From Liopterus haemorrhoidalis (Eukaryota; Arthropoda; Insecta; Coleoptera; Dytiscidae): 64,000 bases of DNA. Below, in pieces: positions 47,493 through 58,186 of this stretch. The stretch spans positions 2,358,501 through 2,422,500 of the forward strand of contig OZ020618.1 in the NCBI GenBank assembly GCA_963971575.1, in the 5' to 3' direction. Position 1 is the stretch's first letter. Each line of letters starts with the position of its first letter. The notes under the pieces were generated by a model that worked only from the letters and a program-made list of their open reading frames with translations, was not told the origin of the DNA and did no database searches. A program made the position numbers and the translations under genes.

Positions 47493-48173
47493 AAAGTCAA
47501 AATAGTAAAAGTTAGTGGTTTGCAGCTGAAAATTTTGAAATTCAAAATTGTCGAAAGGGTCAAAGTAGGAACATTTGTAAGCATATTAAAAAAAGGTGAC
47601 ATAAAAAAAAATTAATATTTAAAATATAGCTCATAGCTATAGTGTCTTACGGTTTAAATATTGAATTTTCTCGCAAAATAATTAGATTGAAAAGAATGAA
47701 AAAATAAATTAAGCTGTATTAAAATTATTACTTTACTTTTTTGAAAACCACACCATGCATGTACTCACCATAAAAATCTATTTTTGAAAAGGAATATTTT
47801 TTAAACAAATAAATTAAAATAGGGATCCTTTATTTGCATAAGCTTATAACAACCACATAAATTAATAATAAATATAATAATTTAACAAAGCAAATCTTTG
47901 GGCTAAATATTCAAAAAATGCTTTAACAATACTAAAATAATGCACATTGCCCGAATTTTACAATGGTATACAATAGAGATAAGAATAATGAGAGACCAGT
48001 TTATACAGAAATATAAAGGTATGAGAATATAGTCATAATTAGCAGGCAATTGGCAAAGACTGAAATAATTCCTGCAAATATGTCATAAATTTGATAAGAC
48101 AAGAAATCAAAAGAATTCATGTTTTGGTTTAGTTTAATCCTTCCAAACTCCTTTCTCAAACAATGCTTTAGAC

Positions 48174-48670
48174 CAGTGTTTCTCAACCACAGGTCCATGT
48201 ACCGCTGCTGGTCTGCGGCCAAATCTATTTGGTCCGCAGAAATTTAATTGATAGAGTAATATTTTTTTAAAAGTAATTAACGACTAGTAGAACTTAAAAA
48301 AAACACACAGAACAGGATTAAATGTCCCAATTACACTGTGGCTCATAAACAGCCATGCCCAGACCGGGATTCGAACCCGAGACCGAGCCCTACTTCTACG
48401 CTGCCAAGGCCGATGTACAGGGTGGGCCATGGGAACCTGACGATTTTGAAACGGGTAGTTCTCTGCAAGTAGGGGGGGTAGAAGCAAGCGGTAGGTTCCA
48501 TTTCAACCGTCAGTTCGTGCAGTTTAGTGTACATCATGGCTGAATGGGGTGTAAGACATCGTGTCTTTGTGTATGACGCGTTTGTCGCGTTGTATTTAAG
48601 AAAGAAAACGCTCGTGGAACCCTTGAGGACCTTCTGTGGGACCTCAGGGTTCCATGGAACACAGTTTGAA
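48174..48670 (+). mobile_element. composite hAT end, tRNA-like SINE and mariner-type N-terminus
   Basis: Begins CAGTGTTTCTCAACCACAGG (hAT-type end). At 48355-48415 a reversed tRNA-like B box appears (gggattcgaacccgag). At 48537 an ATG opens M-A-E-W-G-V-R-H-R-V-F-V-Y-D-A-F, the start of an insect mariner-type HTH protein, cut off after about 30 codons. Several nested events are involved and I cannot order them all. Confidence 0.5.
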
Positions 48671-48683
48671 TATCGCATTAGAG

Positions 48684-48899
48684 TAGGGAGATCCTTTTCT
48701 TAGAGAAGGCAATGCGAGACGGCGCAAAAAAAGGTCGTCACTTCCGAAATATAAGTGAAGAGCAAACAAAAAAAAGATCCTCACCTCCCAAATATAAGTA
48801 AAGAGTAAAAAAAAAGGTCTTCACCTACCAAATATAAGTACAGAGCAAAATTCGGCCCTTGGGACACCAAATCAAAATGCGGGACGAATGGTCACCCTA
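48684..48899. mobile_element. MITE with shared tandem core
   Basis: Ends TAGGGAGA and TCACCCTA, with flanks cattagag and ccttagag (one mismatch). Inside are three to four units of about 38 bp with the core aaaaaaaggtcctcacc, the same as in three other MITEs of the window. Confidence 0.65.
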
Positions 48900-49315
48900 C
48901 CTTAGAGTGTATGTCCAGTACTGATTTTTTTTATTACAGCACTGATTTGTCCACCTTAGACTAGTGGAAGGACGAAAGACCTAAGTATTGGTATATAATC
49001 TGAAAAATACATTTAACAATGCAAGAACAACATCCTTTTGAAGATATTCTTCATTTTTAATTGTCTTATGAGTTGTTTTTTTGTATTTTACTTAATTTTT
49101 TCTTTTGATTTGATGTAAATTTTCTGTGACATAGATCGTGGTTTCTTATATTTTCATACCTCTATTAACAGAAATAGAAAAATAGATGAATAATCATTGG
49201 CAAAGCTAGAAGCAATGACGTGTTGTATAAAAATACAGTTATTACAAGTGTAGGTGTAAATGTAGATGAATTTCCTCCACCAGTTTAGTTTATATATATG
49301 AAGATCTGCGCTCAC

Positions 49316-49393
49316 CTGGGACCTGTAGGGTTGCTGACGTATTCACCACACCTACTTGATTCGTGGCAGTACAAGTATAAGTGCCAGCATCCT
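49316..49393 (-). CDS. zormin: zormin exon: C-terminal part of Ig domain
   Basis: A 78-bp exon between acceptor gattacag (49394) and donor gtgagc (49315). It reads E-D-A-G-T-Y-T-C-T-A-T-N-Q-V-G, then N-T-S-A-T-L-Q-V-P, which is strands F and G of an Ig fold with the conserved D-x-G-x-Y-x-C. Phase 1 in and out. Joined to 50738 it completes one Ig domain of muscle I-set type. Zormin is a Z-disc and M-line protein encoded in the 5' half of the sallimus region in Drosophila (published by Burkart and colleagues, from memory). Confidence 0.9.
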
Positions 49394-50737
49394 CTGTAAT
49401 CAAAATATTAGTCAGAATATTGTGAAATAACCAGTCCGATAGAATTACTATTATTCTGGACAAGCTCCTTTATTTAGAAAAGTCTATTGGCTTATATTCT
49501 GTGTAGTATTGTTTATATTGTTTTTTTAATATTAAAATTGTTAGCTAATTATAATTTGGCAGTATATATGATTAAAATTTCCGGTTGAACATAATTTGGC
49601 AAGTCTTTAAAGCCAAATTTTGCAATTTCTGTTGCAGCAATATTTCTAGATAAGCTTGGGTGTGAAAACATACATTTGGCGAGAGATATGGAAACAATAT
49701 GGTTCATAAAATAATACCACATGTATTTATAGATATTTGATTGTTTTTACAGTTAATTATGCAGTATGGCTGACGCCTCATACGAAAATTCGAACTTAAT
49801 AGAAAAGAATTAAGCAAGTATAACGTATTTTTTTTACCACTGAAAATATTAATACGAAATCCTAAATAACTAGGTAAAAAATTATTATATATTCCACACT
49901 TAGTACAAAAATTCTGCATAGATGATAGGTCCGGAACTACAATGAGATCATGAATTCCTAAGAGTTATGTAATACTTGATAGAAACATTTAGTTATCAAA
50001 CTTATTTCCAAGTACTTCTACACATAGGCGTAGATTTAATTTTTATTACCTTATACCAATTAATTATTAAATGAACACCGTTTTTCTCTACACGTCAATG
50101 AGTTGATAAAAGATATTAAGTTCGCAACGGATTTTCGTTGTTCCTCGGGTGAGTTCGGGCTAAAGAATTAATGTGATTGGTTCTTTCTTAAGTTGGGATA
50201 TGAAGCTGTGAATTAGAATACAGTTTTGATATTTTTAATCATTACCGTTATGTAACGCTCAGAAATGAATGATACCACTGTATAGTGTATCATTGACAGG
50301 TTACCATGACAACACTTTATGCATTAGTCTAAGTAAATACTTCGTAACACTAGTGCTATAAAACGCAACTTTAGACAATGCAATGCGTGCGCAAAGTACA
50401 TACTTTACGCTAGTTAGTTAAAATTATTAGCACACAGCAACAATGGCTATTTACGCCTAGACATACTTTACGCCTGGAGGTAGAAAAAAAAATATCTTAT
50501 ACCGTCATTCATATATCTGATAGTAATTTTAGTAAAAAGGCGCGATTTTATGCCAAAAATGTAATTTTTTGTGCCACACGCTGATTTCTAGAAGGGTTGG
50601 TTTCAAAATCGGAAAAAGTTCTGTGAAATTAAAATTTTTAGGACAATATTTGGACACAATTTGTCCCAACATCTAGCATTATACCTATTAAATCCTGAAA
50701 TGTGTGCAATTCACAGCAATTTTCAATATTTTTTTAC
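49394..50737 (-). other. intron within the zormin Ig domain
   Basis: No coding signal. 50500-50725 is a family B relic (cttataccgtcatt, then cctgaaatgtgtgcaattca), ending about 13 bp from the exon donor. The rest is AT-rich with no recognised feature. Confidence 0.6.
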
Positions 50738-50918
50738 CTGGATAAGCTTGAGGAATAGACAATCGACAGACGCCATTTCTAAACTGAATCTGGTAATCCT
50801 GCGAATTTTCTATAATTCTTCCATTCTTCGACCATAAAATACTTGGAGACGGTTCTGATTGGACAATACACTCAAATCTTGCTGTCTGTCCACTCACAAC
50901 CGCAATATCTCTCAGGGG
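50738..50918 (-). CDS. zormin: zormin exon: N-terminal part of Ig domain
   Basis: A 181-bp exon from acceptor tttttacag (50919) to donor gtaaaa (50737). It reads P-L-R-D-I-A-V-V-S-G-Q-T-A-R-F-E-C, then S-I-L-W-S-K-N-G-R-I-I and C-R-L-S-I-P-Q-A-Y-P. This gives strands A to E of an I-set Ig with the strand B Cys and strand C Trp. Phase 0 in, phase 1 out. The preceding exon ends A-P-M-F-I-T, which supplies strand A. Confidence 0.92.
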
Positions 50919-50948
50919 CTGTAAAAAAATATAAATTAAAATATAACA

Positions 50949-51196
50949 TAGGCCCGATTTTTTCACCTTGAGGTACACCTCTAGGCAGCTATAGTCGGAT
51001 TGCTGATAGGTGACTGTTAAAAATATATCAGAGTTTAGTGTTCCCCGACTACAAAAAGTTTGAGAACCAAGGCGTTAGATAACTATCCAATAAATTTGTA
51101 TTGAAAGACGGGAGGACATTCAGCACAGAAAGTATCACATCTTATCTGTCAGATAGTTACCTAGAGGTTTACCTGAAGATGAAAAGGCTGAGCCTA
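50949..51196. mobile_element. MITE filling a zormin intron
   Basis: Ends TAGGCCCGATTTTTTCACC and the reverse of TAGGCTCAGCCTTTTCATC, with further match over ggtacacctctaggcagcta, about 40 bp in all. It is 248 bp with no ORF. The host intron (50919-51216) is only 298 bp. Confidence 0.75.
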
Positions 51197-51216
51197 CAAG
51201 GAAAAAAAAAACTTAC

Positions 51217-51329
51217 AGTAATGAACATTGGAGCCTTCTTTGGGATGGAGTTTTGGTGACCTGGCTGGAAGCTTCCTGGGGTACTAGGTGTACTGGGTGG
51301 GGATTCATTACCCTTCCTTTGGTTCTTAC
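51217..51329 (-). CDS. zormin: zormin linker exon before the Ig domain
   Basis: A 113-bp exon between acceptor tttcctag (51330) and donor gtaagt (51216). It reads G-K-N-Q-R-K-G-N-E-S-P-P-S-T-P-S-T-P-G-S, then K-K-A-P-M-F-I-T. The first part is basic and Ser/Pro-rich, probably disordered, and the last residues are strand A of the following Ig. Phase 1 in, phase 0 out. It is too short for a simple ORF search but fits both neighbours exactly. Confidence 0.88.
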
Positions 51330-53395
51330 CTAGGAAACGAAATTAATTATAACAATTGTAAGAAGCATTTTTAATACACCAAACGATCCACTAGACAGCT
51401 GTTAGAACAAAATTAGTAAAGCCAAAATCAAGCTGTAAGCCCTGTAAGCACTGAAAAACATAAACTGAAATTATTTTTGAGGAGGCCGCGAGCTCCTCTA
51501 TCTGTCTGTTTGTCCAAGATTTGCTCAAAAATGACGGGACATATTTCTATGAAATATGGTATGATGATAGAACCAAACCAGGATTCAACCATAGGCTATA
51601 TGGCATCACAAACACTTTATTCTAAGAGGGGGTTGAGGGTACGACAAGTAAAATTTAATTTATCTAATCTGTCATTGACTTGTCACCTAAATCTAATATA
51701 GCAACATTTTTTTTTGAAATAAACAATAAATCTTTTTTGTACTATGTATTTTTTGGATAAATATTTAGTTTTTAATAGTCCAAAAAAATGTAAAACTTTT
51801 GTCCCCCACCCTATCTTTAAGATGGGTTGATCTAAAAATCTGAAAAAAAATCTCTATAATGAACATTAATGGGAACCGGAATAGTACAACAGGAATTTTT
51901 GATCAAGTTAGTTTCTCGAAAAATTTCTTTGTTTCGTCGATGACAAAATTTTTTTTTTTTAAATAATTGTGTTTTATCTAAAGAAAGCTCTTGGGAAAAA
52001 GATTAAAGAACGAAAAATAGTTTTTTAAAATTCGTTTTTTTTTTAACACGATTTTAGCCAGAAATATGGCAAAAAAAATCTTGTCCCACCCCTTTTACCC
52101 AAAAAGGTCAAACAAAAAACCTGATAAAATTACTGGTAATAAATATTGATCTGAGCCGCAAACGTACGAGAGGAATTTTAGATCCGATTGCATTTTTGAA
52201 AAATATTGCAGTTTTTGTGTTATTGACAAAATTAATTACTTTATTAATTCATGTCTAAATTATGGCTAATAATGTTATGGATTTTTTGTATTTATGGCTA
52301 AGATAGTGTGTCTTTTTTTGAAATAAAAAATATAATAAAAAATATTTAACAGCTGAGACCAAGTTTTAAACACCACACTACACTAATAATAAAATACTTA
52401 TAAAACAAATAACACACTGTTAATAGTGGGAAATACGGTTCTGAAATAAAAGAAACCCTTTCATCAATATACTAGCAGACCCCTTGCCAACAACGTTGGC
52501 AAACTGATATCGATAAAAAATCAATATAAGCAGGAATCAATTATTAAAATTTGCATGATTCTGCGTATATTAACGAAACAAAAACGGTTCTTGATTATAC
52601 CTAGGAAATCCTAAAAAGCTGCTTAATGCGTGTCGTTTAAAAATTAGTATCAGGCCGAAAACGGCCCGCGGGCCGTATGCTGGGCATCAATAGTAAAGCT
52701 GTTTCTGATTATACCTAGGAAATCCCAAAAAGTCGCACAATGCATGCCGTTTAAAAATTAGTATCGGACCGGACACAGTCCGCGGGCATAACATCAATTG
52801 ACACAACATTCTTTGATCAAGCCAGGGTATGTACTGATTTGAGAGCTCTGGTAAGCCAGCTGCTTTGTCGAGGTACGTCGTTCCCACCACTCAGTTCGTG
52901 ACCGACCGCATGCCGTAAGACCCGATAGCACCAAGGAACTTAGCGTTACGTTAAGAAAGAAATTTGGGCTTTTATATATATAATTTCTTATTAATCTAAT
53001 GAAGACTTGAATGTGAAGCAAATACAGAAAAAATGCTGTGATTTTTGGATAATTATTTAAATTTTGTTTTAAAAAATTAAATGGAAGCTCTTAGTACTAC
53101 AATAAGGCATAAAAATGATTATCAAAATCCTGTTGATTTTGGTGTGATTATAGAACAAATATTCCTAGACATCCAGTATTATGTTGGCTTCTTACACTTA
53201 TTAAATACCTACAAAATCCTGAAATGTGTGAAATTCACACTTCACATCAATCTTTTAATTTTTTTTTTTTTTTTGTAGTTTGGCATTCAGTATATAATTT
53301 CAGTTTTATTAATTGTTAGTAGCTTTTGCAAGAAATTGTAAAACCACTTAAAGCTAAAGATATTTGTTGTTAACTAACTTTGGCACTCAATATAC
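51330..53395 (-). other. intron between zormin exons
   Basis: No exon seen. Family B relics at about 51780-51940 (gtcccccaccctatcttt, agtacaacaggaatttttga), 52070-52230 and 53195-53266 (tgtgtgaaattcacac end). A tandem duplication of about 105 bp lies at 52585-52795. Confidence 0.6.
52585..52795 (+). repeat. two-copy tandem duplication, about 105 bp
   Basis: Two units share gattatacctaggaaatc, cgtttaaaaattagtatc and a GC-rich cccgcgggc end. They differ at scattered bases, so the duplication is not recent. GC-rich for its surroundings; probably part of an element. Confidence 0.65.
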
Positions 53396-53803
53396 CTGAG
53401 TTGCCAGTAAGGAAACTATTAAATGCTGGAGAACAGCTAGGAAGACTCGGCGATAAAGAAACAGGGCTAGCAGAAGCTTGTTCCCAACGATATTCAGGAT
53501 GCAACGTTTGTCTTTTCTTCAAATCACCTTCAATTTCACTCATTTCACTCTCTGAAGTAGGTTCCCATTTCACATTCTTTGTTGGAGGAGACTTTTTATT
53601 AGGACGAGCTTTAGATTTGTTAGTTGTTTCATGGTAAACTGGTAGTTCTATATCTGATGAACGCTTAGGTGGTTGGATTACGGTTTTTTTAGGTTGAGGT
53701 ATTTCACCATGCTTCCCTTCACCAGGTAATATTACACCAAATTCATAACCAAAATCATATTTGAAATAAATTAATCCAGTATCAGGATCTATGTGTTTTG
53801 TTC
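53396..53803 (-). CDS. zormin: zormin exon with D-P-D-T-G motif and Lys/Ser-rich segment
   Basis: A 408-bp exon between acceptor tatattag (53804) and donor gtatat (53395). It reads T-K-H-I-D-P-D-T-G-L-I-Y-F-K-Y-D-F-G-Y-E, then a basic region (K-K-T-V-I-Q-P-P-K-R-S-S-D) and an acidic Ser-rich stretch (W-E-P-T-S-E-S-E-M-S-E-I-E), ending P-A-F-N-S-F-L-T-G-N-S. Phase 1 at both ends; the frame is open throughout. The D-P-D-T-G...Y-D-F-G-Y-E block looks structured and conserved; I associate it with arthropod zormin but did not search. No Ig fold. Probably disordered apart from that block. Confidence 0.88.
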
Positions 53804-54131
53804 CTAATATAAATCAGAATTATTAGTATAATGTAAACATAACCAAATAAACTTTACAAAAAAAATATATATATCTAATATCTGGTTAAATAATAGTATA
53901 GATAATTTAAAGGTATTTTATGTGAAGATTTAATAAATATAAATAAAAATACTGTAACTTTTCTTCATTTAATGTGCATATTTTCTATATGCACATTTCG
54001 ACATGCTAAGTAGTCATCTTCAGTAGGACAGTGCCTACAGTAATAGAGTTCAAGGATGTCAGGGAGATGTTGGGTGAAGTTGCTTAAGGTGACAAGAGGG
54101 TACTCATGGACAGACTGATACTCTTCCTGAG

Positions 54132-54354
54132 CAAGGGCGCACACAAGGGGGGGGGTCCAAAGGGTCCGGACCCCCCCCCGTACTGTGAGAAGTGAGGACT
54201 TATTTTTGCTCTTCACTTAAAATTTAGAAGGGAGGAACTTTTTTTTTTTGCTCTTCACTTAAAATTTAGAAAGGAGGACCATTTTTTTGCTCTTCTTATA
54301 AAAATTATGTATAATTGGACCCCCCCCCAAGCCAAAAATCTGTGTGCGCCCCTG
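54132..54354. mobile_element. hAT-type MITE with 8-bp duplication
   Basis: Begins CAAGGGCGCACACAAG and ends CTGTGTGCGCCCCTG. The exact duplication ttcctgag flanks it. The interior has inverted-sense copies of the shared tandem core (gtcctcac...gagcaaaaa on the minus strand). Confidence 0.85.
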
Positions 54355-54442
54355 TTCCTGAGACAATCGAACTTACTGTTTTATGTGTGAAGTCTTGCAC
54401 CTTATTTTAATGTGTTTTATCATTTTCTGTAATATTCTATAG

Positions 54443-54745
54443 CAGTGGTTCTCAACATTTTTTAGGTGAAGGCACCCCTATGCAAAAGTGAGATCTTCGC
54501 GGCACCCTACTATTAAATATGTCACTATTTAGTCAATTTAAAGTATAATCAATTAAAAGTATAATTGTGATGTTGGAAAAAAAAAAACAATAATATTACA
54601 ATTACATAATATGTATTTAAAGATCATTCGAAAATTTCTTCGATTCGGTCTTCGGTCTTCGATTCCGAGAATAGCGGCGAATTTATTTTGAAAAGTTCGC
54701 GGCACCCTTTTCATGTGCTTGCGGCAACCTGGTTGAGAACCACTG
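54443..54745. mobile_element. hAT-type MITE with 8-bp duplication
   Basis: Ends CAGTGGTTCTCAAC and GTTGAGAACCACTG. The exact duplication ttctatag lies on both sides. The subterminal regions carry cgcggcaccc blocks. 303 bp, no ORF. Confidence 0.9.
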
Positions 54746-55289
54746 TTCTATAGTAACTGGCTACTTTACAGCCCGTAACGAAGAAAAGTTGTAATGTTTT
54801 TATTTTTAATAAATAATAATATATTAAATAATATATTAAATTAAAGTTTTATAAGACCTACTTTTGAGGCATACGTTGTAGTTAGAAAATAAGTCGCGAA
54901 GAGACGAGTTTTCTAATTGACAAGTGCGGCAAAAAGCCTTATGTAACGACATATACAAATCATTTTATTTAACCAGTTATTAAACAAAATTATTAGATTT
55001 TAGGTTTATTTGTATTCATTTGACGGCTTGTTACTACTCAATATATAGATACAAATATAGACAGTCATTTTTGTTTCTATTTCGATTATTACAGTTTATT
55101 AAAGTGAAACACTTCTTTGGGCACGTTTATAGATCAAGGAGTGACGGAAGTGAGTTACGGATATGTATCCCTCTTACCTCTCGAGGGTGGGAACAAAAGA
55201 GTCGGTCTCGCTAGTCGTCTGTGCATTATATCGCAAAAATTGCAATATCAAAATACTGAACAGTAAAAGTCAGTGAACAAACTAAGTCT

Positions 55290-56345
55290 TGTATTAATTT
55301 CAACGTAAATTTACCCGCATTGTTTTTAATATAAATAGATTTTACTGTAAATTTTTTTGATATTGCTTTTTATCTTAATTTCCAGTTAAATTCACCCGCA
55401 TTACTTAAAAATACTTTTTAACATATTTTGGACATGGAGTTTTGTGTTAATTTCGGCTTAAATTTATCCGCATTGTTTTAATAATCGTGTTTAATGTAAG
55501 GAAATAATTTTTCATATGTACTTTTATCTTAATTTCGCGGCAAATTCACCCAGATTGTTTGAAAATTTGTTTTAATGTAAAAAATATTTTTTTAATTGTG
55601 TTTTCTAATAGGTTTAAGGTAGATTCGCATTGTTATAAAGTCGGTTTTAGTGTAGGAAAATACTTTTTGACAGCCAATTTTATTTTAATTTCTAGCTAAA
55701 TGCACCAGCATTGTTTAAAAATTATTTTTAATGTAGTAAAATAATTTTTGACATTCTTTTTTGTGTTAATTTAATGTAGATTCACCAGCATTGTTTAAAA
55801 ATTATTTTTAATGTAAGAAAATAATTTTTGACATTAAGTTTTGTGTTATTTTCGAGATAAATTCACCCGCATTGTTTTAACAATCGTTTAAATGTAAAAA
55901 AAAATCATATTTGACAATGAGTTTTGTGTTAATTTCGAGGATAATTCATTCTCATTGTTCCAAAATCGGTTTTAGAGTAGGAAAATACTTTTTGACATGG
56001 AATTTTATTTAAATTTCTAGATAAATTCACCTGCATTGCTTAAAAATCGTATTTAATGTAAGAAAATAATTTTTGTGATTGAGTTTAGTGTTAAATTGAT
56101 GTAGACTCACCAGCATTGTTTAAAAATCATTTTTAATGTAAGAAAATAATTTTTAACATTGAGTTTTGTGTAATTTCGAGGTAAATTCACCCGCATTGTT
56201 TTAACAATAGTTTTTAATGTAAAAAAATTATTTTGGACAATTAATTTTGCGTTAATTTAGAGTATAATTCACTAGCATTGTTTAAAAATCGTTTTTACTG
56301 TAAAAATTGATTTTTCGTATTGAGTTTTGTATAAATTCACCCGAA
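55290..56345. repeat. tandem array, about 13-14 units of about 80 bp
   Basis: Units carry aaattcacccgcattgttt, then a T-rich stretch, aatgtaagaaaataattttt and gacattgagttttgtgttaa. Starts recur near 55310, 55388, 55460, 55543, 55620, 55697, 55782, 55858, 55938, 56024, 56102, 56182, 56264 and 56333. Units are diverged. No ORF. Confidence 0.8.
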
Positions 56346-56696
56346 TTTACCGCAGCGTCTATATGTTATAAAAATAATTTACTGTCTTCAATAAACTACA
56401 ATGATTTTTACTCAAATTAATATCAAAATCCAAGTTTTTGGGGGACTCCAATCCCCAACCTTTGAATCTCGCGTCCATGTATCATACCAATAAGCTATCA
56501 AAGTGTCTATGATTGCACAAGAAATTAATTAAAATGACACATGATCCACCAACACATGATACAACTGTAATAAACAACCTTATTATTTATATTTACTATA
56601 AGAATTATTTTGAATGATTTATTGGTCACCCTGTAGTAATAAAACCTTGGAAATAATTACAAATATACCTAAAAAAAGATCCTAATTGTAACTCAC

Positions 56697-57927
56697 CATA
56701 TTCTGCTACTCTGGATTCCTCCCTGTAAGCTTGTGGATCATCTGCTTCAGGTTTAGCCTGCTTTGGTTGTGTCTTCATATCCGTCATAATGTCATTCACG
56801 AATTTCTGTGTTGTTGATTTAAAAGTATGAGTCATATCTTCCATATGTTTGCTAGCTAACTTCGAAGCTTTGGATACTGATTTAGTATCTTCATAACGCT
56901 TTACCTCCATCACTGGTGGACCTGTATCAAACTCCATGGGAGTAACAACATGTCCTCTAGTTACTGGAACACTAGCAGATCTAGTTGGTGAAGGTGATGG
57001 AGGACAAACTCTTCTATAAGTTGGTTGATCACCATTTTCACCTGGCTTCCATTTTGCTTTGATATGAGCACGATCAACCTCACTCTCATAATCACTTTCT
57101 TTGAAATCTCCAGGTACAAATTTCTTGGGTTTTGGAGGAGGTGGACCACTAGAACGGCTTGGTCTTATCGGTTCGGGTTTAAAAGGGAATGGTTCTAGAA
57201 CTTTTTCTTGTTTTTCTTTCTGTTCCCCAAATTTAATTACTCTTGTGGTTTGTTGGACACTTACAACACGATGAGATTTTTCTGTTGATTCGTTGAAATG
57301 CATTATATTGGATGTTTCTGTTGATGTAGCGTTTTGGTAAGGGGTACTTGTTACTGATTGATAGTACTGGGTTTTTCCAGGTGCGTAAGCAATTTCTGGT
57401 GGAGAACCTGGTTTTAAGATATACTCCTGACGAGCTGGGGTTGCTACAATCATTTCCATACTTTGGACAGGTTTAGCAGGCAATGGTTTTGGCTTAAACA
57501 CAATCTGAGGCTTTGTGGAAGTTTTCAGAATTTCATCTAATTTGATTGGTTGTTTTGGTTTTTCGATTGGTTCGAATTTAGGTCTTGGAGGGTACTCGAT
57601 CTGTGGTGGTTGATCGAATTCTGTTGGAGGAGTTGGAGTACGAATTCCTGTTGAACTGATGGAGTGCCTTCCACTTGGAGTTAATAATGGACGAACTGGT
57701 TTATAAGAACGATCTCCATCTACTTCTGAAGGTGTCCAAACTGGAGGTATACGTCCTTCAATGTCGCTTTCGTAATCACTTTCCTTAAATTCGCCTTTCA
57801 CGAATTTGGAAGGACTTGGTGGAGGAGGAAGTTTACCTCTCTTTGGTTTGGAAGGTTCTGCTTTGAAATAGTCTTCTTGACGTACTGTCCTTTGATTTGT
57901 TACAGAAACAATTGGGGCCACTAGTTC
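56697..57927 (-). CDS. zormin: zormin proline-rich exon with two S-D-Y-E-S modules
   Basis: A 1231-bp exon from acceptor tattttag (57928) to donor gtgagt (56696), phase 0 in and phase 1 out. It starts E-L-V-A-P-I-V-S-V and ends R-V-A-E-Y. The GTG at 57921 is an internal Val codon. It carries two copies of a module: K-F-V-K-G-E-F-K-E-S-D-Y-E-S-D then P-V-W-T-P and Y-K-P-V-R-P (near 57700-57830), and K-F-V-P-G-D-F-K-E-S-D-Y-E-S-E then K-W-K-P-G and Y-R-R-V-C-P-P (near 56990-57140). It also has K-P-G-S-P-P-E-I-A-Y-A. Mostly disordered, rich in Pro, Lys and Glu, with an E-P-F-P-F-K-P-E run. Probably part of zormin's unique region. Confidence 0.94.
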
Positions 57928-58186
57928 CTAAAATAAGTATGAGATTAGTGGAATGTCTAGACGGTAATTAGTACACAAACAAGCATTAGCAAAATTGTGA
58001 TGCGTGTGGCACTCAAACTGTGGATATTGTGTCACTAATTAATATAAATTTTACTTGCCAATTTATTTTTACCTAATCATGCAGGGAGAACATCAAAAAA
58101 ACATTAAACTACCTGATAAAAAAAGCAGAAATACAATAAAATAAGTACACCAAAAACTATAAATTCAACACACGTCAACCGCTAAC

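Larger units (their letters stand above)
24812..49315. other. 24.5-kb intron between zormin Ig and bridging exon
   Basis: No Ig or zormin-like exon was found. The recognisable content is nested transposable elements and repeats, listed separately. Stretches with nothing that I can support: 26280-26730, 30040-30420, 34150-35640, 39545-39690, 42340-43560 and 47500-48170. They are AT-rich and may hold diverged repeats. Confidence 0.6.
53804..56696 (-). other. intron between zormin exons
   Basis: No exon seen. It holds two MITEs with perfect 8-bp duplications (54132-54354 and 54443-54745) and a tandem array of about 80-bp units (55290-56345). 54746-55280 and 56346-56696 hold no feature that I can support beyond a weak tRNA-like B box near 56455. 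Confidence 0.65.

Noticed and set aside
53965..54216. Minus-strand ORF next to the 54132 MITE
   Set aside because: It spans the MITE boundary and the poly-C tract; no protein similarity was recognised.
56626..56696. Zormin ending in the read-through after 56697
   Set aside because: A strong gtgagt donor in phase 1 joins an exon at 53803 that continues a plausible frame; the read-through residues look like intron.
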